From an uncultured Acetatifactor sp. (GTDB lineage: Bacteria; Bacillota; Clostridia; Lachnospirales; Lachnospiraceae), in assembly GCA_947631615.1 (NCBI GenBank), contig CANRLX010000001.1, forward strand, positions 101,501 to 165,500: a stretch of 64,000 nucleotides of DNA. The letters are read 5' to 3'. The notes under the pieces are model-generated. The model did no database searches. It was not told where the DNA came from and worked only from the letters and a program-made list of their open reading frames with translations. Positions 44,207-53,354 of the stretch are shown piece by piece. Numbering within the stretch: position 1 is the first letter of the stretch; the number at the start of each line of letters is the position of its first letter. Made by a program: the position numbers and the translations under genes.

Positions 44207-47200
44207 CTAAATATGTACCCCCTCATTTGTGTCCCAATCCACTCCGGCACGATAGCTTGGCATATGCCATTTCTTTCCCCATTTTTCCTCAAAGATTTTA
44301 CGGTTTGTCTGAAAAATTTTTTGGTATTCCGCATCCTCCAGCTTCTTAAAGGAGCCGTTGTTAATATGGTGTACAAACGCATCCTCCGCGATGATCAGTT
44401 GATAGCCGGCACCCCGTACGCGTTCTGCATAGTCGTCATCCTCAAACATTCCGACCTTGTACTCTGTGTCCAGCTCGCCGGCCTTTTCCACTACCGATCG
44501 GCGGATCAAGGTTGCAAACAGAGGGAGACGGTCTACATTCGGATACTCTGCGCCCATGTGCTGTGCCGTGTATTGATAAGAAAATGCGTTAAGCTCTTCG
44601 CGATTGGTATAGCAGGCAATAATTTTGGACTCGTTCCCGATAGAGTTGGTGACGGGATTGCACATACCATATTGTGGATTTTGCTCCAGATGCTTTACCA
44701 TTTGTGTGAGCCAGCCTCTTGTAACGACCGTGTCATTGTTGAGCAGAAGGATATAATCCCCTTTTGCACAGCGGATTCCACAGTTATTTCCGCCTGCAAA
44801 ACCGAGATTTTCTTCATTCAGAATCACCGTTACTCTGGGAAGCTTTTGTCTCTGAAGCTCCTCAAGGTAATCCACAGTGCTGTCAGTGGAGTGGTTGTCC
44901 ACAATGATCAGCTCATAGCTGGCGTAGGCTGTCTGGTTGAGAATACTGTCAATACATTGACGGTTCATAGTCTCGTTGTTATAGGTCAGCACAATGACAC
45001 TCACCATGGGAATGGCTTCCCGCGCGGCCTTTTCAAACGCTGTATAGCGATTCTGCCAATCGTTTTCTTCTGCAAAGGAAATGCAATCATCCGCATTTTT
45101 TAAGGTATCCTGTCCGTCCAGGCATTTCCGCACATACTCGACAAACTTGTCGTTATCGTTGGACATATACACGTACTCGTCCCGATAGGGCATAAGTTCC
45201 GGTATTTCTGTTGCGACTATTTTTTTACCGGCGCTCAAATACTCATAAAATTTCACCGGATTGGTGGCTTTGATCAGGTCTGTAGAGGTATCAAAGGGGA
45301 TGAGACACACGTCAAAGTCTGCCAGATATTTCGGCAAATCCGCATAGGGCTTTTCGCCCAAAAGCTTTATGTTGGCATGGTGTTTTAGATGTTCCTGGTA
45401 TTCCGATACCTCACCTATGATCACCACATCACATTCCGGAAACTGCTGTGCTACACAGCATACGGTTTCCCAGGCAAACCAATGGGAGACAGCTCCATAA
45501 TAGCCAATTACTTTTCTCTCCTTTTGCGAGTTCCCCATAGCGGTTGCCTGATAAAAATGTTTTACCTCTGTGCCGTTGCGTACAATGGAGATCTTTTCCG
45601 GAGAAGCATATTTTGCGGCGACCTCATACAAAAATTGGGAGCTGGCAATGACAGCGTCGCTTTCTTTGAGAAGGCGGACACAGTTTTTTTTCAAGAAATC
45701 CTCTGCCGTTCCCAGGAAACCGGTGTAATCATCCATATAGTCCGTGACAAGCAAAAAACCATATTTTTCGCGGAGGTATTCCGCGCCATAGACCCAATTC
45801 GGGTAGTCTACAACCACAATGGCATCCCGTATCGCCTGTGTGTAGATCAAATGGTCCAGTTTTCCCTGCATCCATTCAAGAGTACTTTTTCCATCCATGG
45901 GATAAATGGCATTGTGATTCGGACAGGAGAAGTCCACTACATACAGGTTTAGAGCTTCCTCTGTAATGCTGTCCTGACGGATGAAATTGGCGTTGACATA
46001 GAATACGCGGTGTCCGTCTGCGGCATAACGAGCGGCAAAATGCTGGGGCCTTTGATGACGAAAACGGTAATCAATTACCGACAGCATAATGACATCGTAT
46101 TGCGTATAATCCTCTTTCAGTTTTTGTCCAATGGCGGGAGGAAGAGTGCCGCTGTCAGGAAGTGTTGCGCCGAATGCCTGTTCCTTGCAGGCAATGCCTT
46201 CCTTTAATTTTTCGTTGACTACCATCCAGGGATTGTAATCCTTTCCGGCTCCGAGAGTGCGGTTGGTCCGCCGAAGTCTGCCGCCCAGCCAGGACCAAAA
46301 CTCTTTGCGCTGTTCCCTGTTGCCTTTTATAAGTTCTCCCTTGATACGGAACAAAAGGTGGTTCAGCTGCATCAGCTTCCCTGTGGCATAATGGTTGCTA
46401 AGTTCTAGTGCCTGCTGCATATATTCATCCTTCTGGCGCAGCAAGGCGGAGGCCATTAGGTGATCTTGTTTTTCCTGCGTCAAATGTCGGAGAGTACTGT
46501 CAAGCTGGTTTTGCACATCGGCAAGCTGAGCCGATTTTTCCTTGGCGCAGGCAAGCTGATGACAAGTCTGCTCCAGGGTTTCATTGACGGAGCGAAGCTC
46601 CTCCTCCCTGGCAAGCAGATCACTGGTTTTGGCGCTAAGCTCACTTTCCCTTGCTTTTAGTTCCTCTGCTGTCTGGGCAAGCTGATCCTGGCACCGGACG
46701 AGCTGTTCCTGATATTCCGCAATGATCTGATCCTTCGTTTTTTCGCGATCGCTGGACAGATGCTCGGAAATGTCGGAAAGTCTGGTATATTTCTTATCCT
46801 TGGCGTAGATCAGAAGGAGCTGCTCATACGGATAATAAATGGAATGACACTCCATGGAGCTTGCGTATACCAGATCCGCATCCTCCACGATCAAAGGAAT
46901 ATCTTTGGTGTGGAATACGCGTTCATGCTCATCGATAATGCCGGGTTCCTCACGGTATGGAATCATTATGACTGCGTATTTGGTGGTGCGTTCACATATT
47001 TTTGCGAGTACCTGATAGGTGTCTGTAAAATGTTCTACTACATTAGAGCAGATCACGAGCGGGTATTTTGTCTCTTGTTCCGGTTTTAGGATATTGCTGA
47101 CTTTAAACTGAAAGGTAGGGTACGCTGCGCTGGCAATAGAGACCGCCTTTTCAGAGAAATCCTCTCCAAAGATAGAGGAGGTCAGAAATCTTTGCCGGTA

Positions 47201-48706
47201 AACAGGCAGAGCATCTCCCGCAGCACAGCCCAGATCACAGATATCGTATCGGTTTTCGTTGGCCTCGTGGACCAGCCAGTCCGGCAGCATATCAACCAGA
47301 ATGGAAGCAAAATATTTGGTCTGTTCATTTCCGCTGAAGTCTTTCCAGTCGGTGGCAAACCTGTTATCCCAATAGGCAAGGCTGTTGACATCGTACTTGG
47401 CTGATTTCTTTTCTGTTTGAGTGTTTTGGGCAAGTGCGACCTTGCTTGCAATGACGGGGTCTTTGATCAATCCCTCGGGAGGATAGAAATCCGGAGGGAT
47501 TATTAAACTGTCATAGTTAAATTCTGCTTCTTCCTTCAAAGAAGCGATATATTCATTGATATAGTCGTAGCGGCAATAACCGCGACACTGTCGGCAATAG
47601 TCCGGCAGCATATTGTAATCGAACATTGCTTCCCTGAGCAGCTGATATTCCTCACAGTTCCACGCTTCCCTGGCGGACATGCTTTCCATGCTGTTTACAG
47701 GCCCAAAACCTTTTGCACAGGGAACGATATCCTGGCTGGGTTGTATTAACATCAGACAAAACGGCTGCATACAATAAGGAAGTGCAATGGCTTTTTTATT
47801 GCGTCCGCTGCGTCTTTCAACATAAATTTTCCGCGTCTTGTCATTATCCGCATCAATGTCGTCGTAATCTAAATAGGGCGTGATAGATTTTAGCTCTTGC
47901 AGTTCCTGATAAATACGGTTTTTGTCATAGGGGGCACCATCATCAAATTGATTCCATGTGATAATATCAATTACCTCTAATTTATGATCTGCGTTAAGCT
48001 GCTTGATTTGTGCTATCTGCTCCTCAATAATGATGCGGTCAGACTCGCGCAGTCTAAGAAGCTGAAATACCTTATCATCATCGGAAGCATATACGCTGTT
48101 ATAAGAGATATAGTCTATCCCGAGCTCTCTGGCGAGAGAATATAATGCGGCCATTTCATCCATGTTAAGACGGGTTACCGTGACTGCCATCTGTATGATC
48201 AGATCCGGCTGCTCTGTGCGCAAGCGTTTCATATTTTCTAAAACGGTATCATAATTAGAGCCGTATCGAAGCAACTCAAAAATTTGTTTATTGACACTGT
48301 CAAACGATATGGACATAATGTTGATGCCCTTAAAAATATCAGAGTCATAGCGGTTCAGCAATGTGCCGTTGCTGATCAACTGCATTTTTTCAATGGCTCC
48401 GGTCTTTTTGCAGACCTCCATAAAGTCTTCAAAGTTATTGTAAATCAAGGGCTCGCCACGGCCGGAGGGTATGACGATGCCTGCCGACTGTAGAAATGCT
48501 TCCAGTTTATTAACGGCCTCCATTGGAAGCATCTCTCCCTTTTCAATTTTCTTCATACAAAAGCCGCAGTATATGCAAAATGCACAGTGAAGATTGCAAA
48601 CGTTAGTGAGACCTATCATTACCTGAATAGGGTTGCAGTCGAGCACTGTTTTTTGGGCTTTTACATCCTGAATGAATTGATTAAAGTTGTCCTGTCTAAT
48701 GTCCAT
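44207..48706 (-). CDS. Five-part fusion: radical SAM/SPASM, methyltransferase, coiled coil, GT4, GT2 (1499 aa)
   Basis: Residues 30-240 form a radical SAM domain with CX3CX2C (Cys37, Cys41, Cys44). Residues 310-380 are a SPASM-like cysteine cluster (Cys312, 317, 330, 371, 374, 378). Residues 440-650 form a class I methyltransferase (DLGCAAGD at 491-498, NVVEHF). Residues 655-770 are a Gln/Glu/Leu-rich coiled coil. Residues 870-1225 form a TuaH-like family 4 glycosyltransferase (RFRHQRPQHF, then NPVKFYEYLSAGKKI near 1149). Residues 1234-1480 form a family 2 glycosyltransferase (SVIVLTYNN, LLNNDT at 1321-1326, GMFEDDDYA). All frames are continuous, with no stop. The radical SAM part is a paralogue of the next gene upstream. 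The product modified is unknown; a glycan or an attached group is the best inference. Confidence 0.9.
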   Translation of the reverse strand: MDIRQDNFNQFIQDVKAQKTVLDCNPIQVMIGLTNVCNLHCAFCIYCGFCMKKIEKGEMLPMEAVNKLEAFLQSAGIVIPSGRGEPLIYNNFEDFMEVCKKTGAIEKMQLISNGTLLNRYDSDIFKGINIMSISFDSVNKQIFELLRYGSNYDTVLENMKRLRTEQPDLIIQMAVTVTRLNMDEMAALYSLARELGIDYISYNSVYASDDDKVFQLLRLRESDRIIIEEQIAQIKQLNADHKLEVIDIITWNQFDDGAPYDKNRIYQELQELKSITPYLDYDDIDADNDKTRKIYVERRSGRNKKAIALPYCMQPFCLMLIQPSQDIVPCAKGFGPVNSMESMSAREAWNCEEYQLLREAMFDYNMLPDYCRQCRGYCRYDYINEYIASLKEEAEFNYDSLIIPPDFYPPEGLIKDPVIASKVALAQNTQTEKKSAKYDVNSLAYWDNRFATDWKDFSGNEQTKYFASILVDMLPDWLVHEANENRYDICDLGCAAGDALPVYRQRFLTSSIFGEDFSEKAVSIASAAYPTFQFKVSNILKPEQETKYPLVICSNVVEHFTDTYQVLAKICERTTKYAVIMIPYREEPGIIDEHERVFHTKDIPLIVEDADLVYASSMECHSIYYPYEQLLLIYAKDKKYTRLSDISEHLSSDREKTKDQIIAEYQEQLVRCQDQLAQTAEELKARESELSAKTSDLLAREEELRSVNETLEQTCHQLACAKEKSAQLADVQNQLDSTLRHLTQEKQDHLMASALLRQKDEYMQQALELSNHYATGKLMQLNHLLFRIKGELIKGNREQRKEFWSWLGGRLRRTNRTLGAGKDYNPWMVVNEKLKEGIACKEQAFGATLPDSGTLPPAIGQKLKEDYTQYDVIMLSVIDYRFRHQRPQHFAARYAADGHRVFYVNANFIRQDSITEEALNLYVVDFSCPNHNAIYPMDGKSTLEWMQGKLDHLIYTQAIRDAIVVVDYPNWVYGAEYLREKYGFLLVTDYMDDYTGFLGTAEDFLKKNCVRLLKESDAVIASSQFLYEVAAKYASPEKISIVRNGTEVKHFYQATAMGNSQKERKVIGYYGAVSHWFAWETVCCVAQQFPECDVVIIGEVSEYQEHLKHHANIKLLGEKPYADLPKYLADFDVCLIPFDTSTDLIKATNPVKFYEYLSAGKKIVATEIPELMPYRDEYVYMSNDNDKFVEYVRKCLDGQDTLKNADDCISFAEENDWQNRYTAFEKAAREAIPMVSVIVLTYNNETMNRQCIDSILNQTAYASYELIIVDNHSTDSTVDYLEELQRQKLPRVTVILNEENLGFAGGNNCGIRCAKGDYILLLNNDTVVTRGWLTQMVKHLEQNPQYGMCNPVTNSIGNESKIIACYTNREELNAFSYQYTAQHMGAEYPNVDRLPLFATLIRRSVVEKAGELDTEYKVGMFEDDDYAERVRGAGYQLIIAEDAFVHHINNGSFKKLEDAEYQKIFQTNRKIFEEKWGKKWHMPSYRAGVDWDTNEGVHI

Positions 48707-48760
48707 ATTGTTATTCCTTTTCCGTTACAGCAAACAACGGTTTGTTTGATTATCCGCCAT

Positions 48761-50041
48761 TTAGGCGGCTGATTTTGGAAGCGACCTCCGGATCCTTGAC
48801 CACGCCTTCGGGGGGGTAAAACGTGGCGGGATCGTAAGCTGTTCTATCGTATAATCTTTGTCCTGTTTCAGCGCTTCAATGTATTCGTTGATATATTCGT
48901 AGCGTGCAAAGGAGGAACATCCCTTGCAAAAATCAGGAATAAAATCATAGTGGAACATAGCATAACGCAGTTTTTTGAAATGCTTGCCGCACCATACCCC
49001 ATGAACCCCTTTTCCCCTTGCGGAGTCCAGCGCGCCAAAGTCTGCACAGCAGGGAGCAACGGTCAAATTCGGGTAAATCATCATAGTAGAAAACGGAGCG
49101 GTACAATAGGGCAGTGCAAATTTATCAGGATTGAAGCGCTGGCCATCGCGGATGTTGATCTCTCGGCTCTTGGTGTCTTCGGAATTGATCTCATCAAAAT
49201 CCAAGTATGGAGGAAGGGATTTTAACTGAAGCAATTCCTGGCGAATGGCTTCTGTATCGCAAGGAATTTGATCTTCAAATCCGTCATAAGAAATTAAATT
49301 TCCCACGAACATTTGCGAATCTTTGTTTGCCTCATTTATCCTGTGAAGCTGTCTTTCTACTGCGGCATAGTCACTTTTTCGCAAGCGAAGGAGTTGGATG
49401 GTTCGATCCTCCTCAAAACCGTACACATCATTAAAAGAAATGTAATTGATACCAATTTCCCGAGCAGTACAGAAGATATCATACAGCTCCGCAATGTTAA
49501 GTCGATTTACAACGACATTCCACTGAAGAACGGCAGAAGGCAGAGAGCTTCGCAAGTTAGTTATATTTTCCATGACCTGTTCAAAGTGTGCTCCGCACCG
49601 AAGCAGTTCAAAGGTTTCCTTGTTTACGCTGTCCACAGAAATACAGATTACATTGATATCGCGAAGCATCTCCGGAGAAAATCGGTGCAGCTGCGTACCG
49701 TTATTGATCAGCTGCATGACCTGTAAACCGTCGTGGTCACGGCATATTTCCAGAAAATTCTTAAAATTTCGGTACAAAAGTGGCTCGCCTCTTCCGGAGG
49801 GATTGATAAAACGTGCATTTTCCATGTAAGGAGCAAGCTCCTCTACAATGTTCAGGGGAATTTCTTCCGGCTGTTCGGTTTTGCGCATACAGAAGCCGCA
49901 ATAGGGACAAAAGGCGCAATGTAGATTACAGACGTTGGTAAGTCCCAGCATCAGCTGGACAGGGGAATTAGAACTGCCGTCACAGGTACGTTTTTTCATG
50001 CCTTGGATAAAGTTTTCAAAATTCTCCGTTCTCATTGTCAT
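48761..50041 (-). CDS. Radical SAM/SPASM protein, paralogue of the fusion's N-terminus
   Basis: The 426 residues have the cluster motif NVCNLHCAFCPYC (Cys38, 42, 45), the NPSGRGEPLLYRN block and a SPASM-like C-terminal cluster (LPYCTAPF, VAPCCADFG, DFCKGCSSF). It aligns end to end with residues 1-425 of the downstream fusion. The last 17 residues leave the alignment. One extra base in the seven-base run at 48810-48816 would restore PPEGVVKDPEVASK, as in the paralogue, with a stop at 48750. The ATG at 50041 overlaps the ABC gene stop as ATGA and follows GGAGG by 5 bases; a GTG at 50053 is less likely. Reaction unknown. Confidence 0.88.
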   Translation of the reverse strand: MTMRTENFENFIQGMKKRTCDGSSNSPVQLMLGLTNVCNLHCAFCPYCGFCMRKTEQPEEIPLNIVEELAPYMENARFINPSGRGEPLLYRNFKNFLEICRDHDGLQVMQLINNGTQLHRFSPEMLRDINVICISVDSVNKETFELLRCGAHFEQVMENITNLRSSLPSAVLQWNVVVNRLNIAELYDIFCTAREIGINYISFNDVYGFEEDRTIQLLRLRKSDYAAVERQLHRINEANKDSQMFVGNLISYDGFEDQIPCDTEAIRQELLQLKSLPPYLDFDEINSEDTKSREINIRDGQRFNPDKFALPYCTAPFSTMMIYPNLTVAPCCADFGALDSARGKGVHGVWCGKHFKKLRYAMFHYDFIPDFCKGCSSFARYEYINEYIEALKQDKDYTIEQLTIPPRFTPPKAWSRIRRSLPKSAA

Positions 50042-51459
50042 TCCAGCCTCCACTCAGAACTGATACGAGTCACACCTAAGTCCCCTTTGGTGGAAAAAGT
50101 TTGAAAGGCGGCGATATTTTCCACAATGTCGTTGTTAATCGCCTGCTCATCGTGTATGGCAATCGTCATTGTGTATTTACCGGGGAGCAGAGGGATCCGG
50201 AGCAGGTCAATCTCCAAATATTGCGTCTGCGCCAGCTCCATGACTTCCAGCTTTTCCAAAAAGGTGTTGCTGCCAAAGCAGTATACGCCGTCATCCCGAT
50301 AAATCAAAAGGCACAGTGTCCCGCGTGCGTCCTTTACAGCGGTTTTATATCTTAAATAAACATGGATGTCGCTCCCCGTCTCAAAAAAGAGTTTCTCCTC
50401 GTTGTTTGTGTCCGTGATATACATTTCCGTAAAATAGATCTTTCCGTCACCGGAGCGCAGTCTCTTTTTGTTGGAGCCTGACAGGAAATTATGTTTTAAC
50501 GGTTTTATCTTTTCTGCGATGGAGGGGATGTGCTCCTTCGGCGGTTCGTCGGTGTTTTCCTCAGGAACCGCGTTTGCTTCTGAAGTTGTGCCACTGTTCT
50601 CTGTAGGAGAGGCCGGCTCCGAAGAGCCCTTCTCGGTGGGATTCGGCCCCTTTGCAGTTTCTTCAGAGGCATCCAGCTCCAGATCCTGATAGTGTTCCTC
50701 TTGAAACTGTTCCAGTCTCGTCTGTTCCATGCTGTAGAGATAATGAATGTGCACGTCTCTGGGTCTGCCCTCTTCGTGGATCTTGCCGTCTGCGATCCAG
50801 ATGGTGCGGTCGCAGATTTTTTCGATCTGATCCAGGGAGTGGGAGACGATCACAATGGTACTGCCATTCATTTTGATCTCTTTTAGTTTTTCAAAGCATT
50901 TCTTTTGGTAGTTGATATCACCGACGGCCAGGATCTCGTCGATCAGAAGAATATCTGCATCTACATTGATGGCAACGGAGAAGGCCAGCCTCATATACAT
51001 GCCGGAGGAATAAGTCCGGATAGGATTATCTATAAATTCCTCCAGCTCGGAAAAGTGGATAATATCGTTCAGGCGATTGTCGATTTCTCTTTTGTTTAAG
51101 CCAAATACTGCGGCGTTCATATAAATGTTTTCGCGGCCGCTCATGTCGGGATGGAAGCCGGCGCCCAGCTCCAGTAAGCTGGAGACACGGCCGTTTAATT
51201 CAATACGTCCTTCGTTTGGGTAAATGATACGGGTCAGCAGCTTTAGCGTTGTGCTTTTCCCACAGCCGTTTTTTCCGATCAGTCCGATCGCCTCACCCTT
51301 TTTTACGGAGAAGGAAATTCCATCCAGAACCTGCCGTTTTTCGTATCTGTTGCGGCCATGGGACAGGAGGCGGTCTTTCAAGGTGACTCCGCGGTCGTAG
51401 TAGACCTTGAAATACTTTTTCACATCGGTTACTTCTATGGCGTTTTCAGAGTGTACCAT
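50038..51459 (-). CDS. wzt: ABC transporter ATPase of polysaccharide export, with carbohydrate-binding C-terminus (Wzt-like)
   Basis: The 473-residue protein has Walker A GKNGCGKST (62-70), the signature YSSGMYMRL and Walker B ILLIDEILAVGD. Residues 260-335 are an acidic, Ser/Pro/Glu-rich linker. The C-terminal 130 residues are beta-rich (IYFTEMYITDT, GSDIHVYLRYKT) like the Wzt domain that binds the polymer's end. It powers export with the permease encoded just upstream (1 base apart). The frame extends to 51609 inside that gene; the ATG at 51459 is used. The linker is longer than usual for the family. Confidence 0.93.
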   Translation of the reverse strand: MVHSENAIEVTDVKKYFKVYYDRGVTLKDRLLSHGRNRYEKRQVLDGISFSVKKGEAIGLIGKNGCGKSTTLKLLTRIIYPNEGRIELNGRVSSLLELGAGFHPDMSGRENIYMNAAVFGLNKREIDNRLNDIIHFSELEEFIDNPIRTYSSGMYMRLAFSVAINVDADILLIDEILAVGDINYQKKCFEKLKEIKMNGSTIVIVSHSLDQIEKICDRTIWIADGKIHEEGRPRDVHIHYLYSMEQTRLEQFQEEHYQDLELDASEETAKGPNPTEKGSSEPASPTENSGTTSEANAVPEENTDEPPKEHIPSIAEKIKPLKHNFLSGSNKKRLRSGDGKIYFTEMYITDTNNEEKLFFETGSDIHVYLRYKTAVKDARGTLCLLIYRDDGVYCFGSNTFLEKLEVMELAQTQYLEIDLLRIPLLPGKYTMTIAIHDEQAINNDIVENIAAFQTFSTKGDLGVTRISSEWRLE

Positions 51460-51460
51460 T

Positions 51461-52240
51461 TTACAATTCCTCAACAAAGTTTCTTTGCAGCTTGTGGAAG
51501 CAAAACCAACCGGCAAACAGCATCGTGATCCCCCATATAATGGCATATAACAGAGTCTGCATATCCGGAGCCTGTCGGTAATAAAGAATGTCACGGTATG
51601 CAATGACAACGGAGGTCATAGGGTTTAAATAAAGCCAGTTTCGTATGCCGTCAGGGATCTGTGACATCGGGTAAAGGATTGGCGTCATATACATCCATGC
51701 CATAGTGAGAATGTTCAGGATGTACTCTAAATCCCGAAAATATACAGTAAGCGAAGAAAAAAGCAAGGCACCTCCCATACCCATGACAAATTCGATCCCC
51801 ATAATGATGGGAAGATACCACAGGACATCCGGACGTACACCAATCCCGCTGACAAACAAAGCCAGAAAAACGATGAGGAAACTCAGCAGCATATTGATAA
51901 AGTAGCTGATTGTGTAGGCTACCGGCAGTACCATCCGCGGGAAATAGATTTTTTCCACCAGGTTCTTCTGTTGGAGGATGGATGTTGCTCCGCCGGAAAT
52001 ACAACTGTTAAAAAAGAGCCATGGAACCAGCGCAACAAACAAAAATATATAAAATTTTTCAATGCCGGAGCGCATAAAGACGGAAAATACAATCGTATAA
52101 ATGACCAGCTGGAACAAGGGGATCAGCAGGCTCCAAAAAAAACCTAAGATGGAACCCTTATACTTGCCTCGAAGCTCCTTTTGCACTAAGCTGGCAATCA
52201 TTTCACGGTATTCGTATAGCTCTCGGATATCTTTCATCAT
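51461..52240 (-). CDS. wzm: ABC-2 type polysaccharide export permease (Wzm-like)
   Basis: The 259 residues have six transmembrane helices and the family block QKELRGKYKGSILGFFWSLL (about 19-38) followed by the PLFQLVIYTIVF helix. LQQKNLVEKIYFPRMVLP is the conserved coupling stretch. TagG/Wzm permeases export teichoic acid or capsule chains made on the inner face. The double ATG at 52237-52240 has a weak site. It overlaps the epimerase gene by 38 bases and is followed by the ATPase. Confidence 0.92.
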   Translation of the reverse strand: MMKDIRELYEYREMIASLVQKELRGKYKGSILGFFWSLLIPLFQLVIYTIVFSVFMRSGIEKFYIFLFVALVPWLFFNSCISGGATSILQQKNLVEKIYFPRMVLPVAYTISYFINMLLSFLIVFLALFVSGIGVRPDVLWYLPIIMGIEFVMGMGGALLFSSLTVYFRDLEYILNILTMAWMYMTPILYPMSQIPDGIRNWLYLNPMTSVVIAYRDILYYRQAPDMQTLLYAIIWGITMLFAGWFCFHKLQRNFVEEL

Positions 52241-53354
52241 TCTGTCTTTTCCAATCCAGAATCGCCTGCACGATTCTTTCGCTGGCATGACCGTCGCCGT
52301 AAGGGTTGACGGCCTTTGCCATCTTGTTATATTTCACTGAATCCGTTAAAAGAAGTCGGGCATTTTGGTAGATGATATCCTCATCCACTCCGACTACTTT
52401 TACTGTGCCGGCTTCCACGGCTTCCGGACGTTCCGTTTCCGTGCGAAGCACCAGCACCGGCACTCCGCAGGCAGGAGCCTCCTCCTGGAGTCCGCCGGAG
52501 TCTGTCATTACCAGAAAGCTTCTGGACATCAGGTTGTGCATATCCTCTACGTCCAGCGGATGGATGAGATGTACTTGCTCCAGCCCGCCAAGGATGGCAG
52601 CGGCGGTGTCACGCACGGCGGGGTTCATATGAACAGGGTAGATCACCTCAACGTCAGGAAAGCTTTCCACAACACGTTTTACCGCTCGACAGATGTTTTC
52701 CAATGGGGCACCGAGATTTTCCCGCCGGTGTGCGGTCATCAGAAGGAGGCGCTTGTCAGAAAAATCCAGGCCCTTCAGATCCTCGCTGTGATATTGGTAA
52801 CTCGGCTTCACCGTAGTCTGAAAGGCATCAATCACGGTGTTTCCTGTGACAAAGACATTGGTTTTAACGTTTTCATTCACAAGATTTACGCGGTTATTGT
52901 CTGTGGGAGCAAAATGAAGCTCTGCAATTCTTCCGGTCAGGCTCCGATTCAATTCCTCCGGAAACGGTGAGTATTTGTCAAATGTGCGGAGTCCGGCTTC
53001 CACATGTCCTACGGGAATCTGTTGATAAAAGGCGGCCAACGCCGCCGCAAAGGAAGTGGTGGTATCACCGTGCACCAGCACAATATCAGGTTTGTCTGTC
53101 AACAGTACCGTTTCCAGTTTTTCCAGGACAGAGGTGGTGATTCCGGTCAATGTCTGTCTGGGCTGCATGATATCCAAATTGTATTTTACATGGATTTGAA
53201 AAATATCAATTACCTGCTGCAGCATTTCCCTGTGTTGGCCGGTCAGACAGACGATACTCTCAATTTCCTTGTGTTTTTCCAATTCTTTTACCAATGGGCA
53301 CATTTTGATAGCTTCAGGGCGTGTCCCAAACACACTCATTACTTTGATCTTCAT
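52203..53354 (-). CDS. wecB: UDP-N-acetylglucosamine 2-epimerase (non-hydrolysing)
   Basis: The 383-residue protein begins VMSVFGTRPEAIKMCPLV and contains VHGDTTTSFAAALAAF, VEAGLRT, ELNRSLTG, TAHRRENLG and TDSGGLQEEAPACG. All are signature blocks of WecB/MnaA, which makes UDP-ManNAc from UDP-GlcNAc. GGAGG lies 6 bases before the ATG at 53354; the frame reaches 53534 in the upstream gene. Both ends overlap their neighbours, so it is part of the minus-strand operon. UDP-ManNAc could serve a linkage unit or a repeat unit of the ABC-exported polymer. Confidence 0.97.
   Translation of the reverse strand: MKIKVMSVFGTRPEAIKMCPLVKELEKHKEIESIVCLTGQHREMLQQVIDIFQIHVKYNLDIMQPRQTLTGITTSVLEKLETVLLTDKPDIVLVHGDTTTSFAAALAAFYQQIPVGHVEAGLRTFDKYSPFPEELNRSLTGRIAELHFAPTDNNRVNLVNENVKTNVFVTGNTVIDAFQTTVKPSYQYHSEDLKGLDFSDKRLLLMTAHRRENLGAPLENICRAVKRVVESFPDVEVIYPVHMNPAVRDTAAAILGGLEQVHLIHPLDVEDMHNLMSRSFLVMTDSGGLQEEAPACGVPVLVLRTETERPEAVEAGTVKVVGVDEDIIYQNARLLLTDSVKYNKMAKAVNPYGDGHASERIVQAILDWKRQNDERYPRAIRIP

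Noticed and set aside
44213..45103. A 296-codon plus-strand frame
   Set aside because: Antisense to the GT2 part of the large fusion, with no ribosome site or family features.
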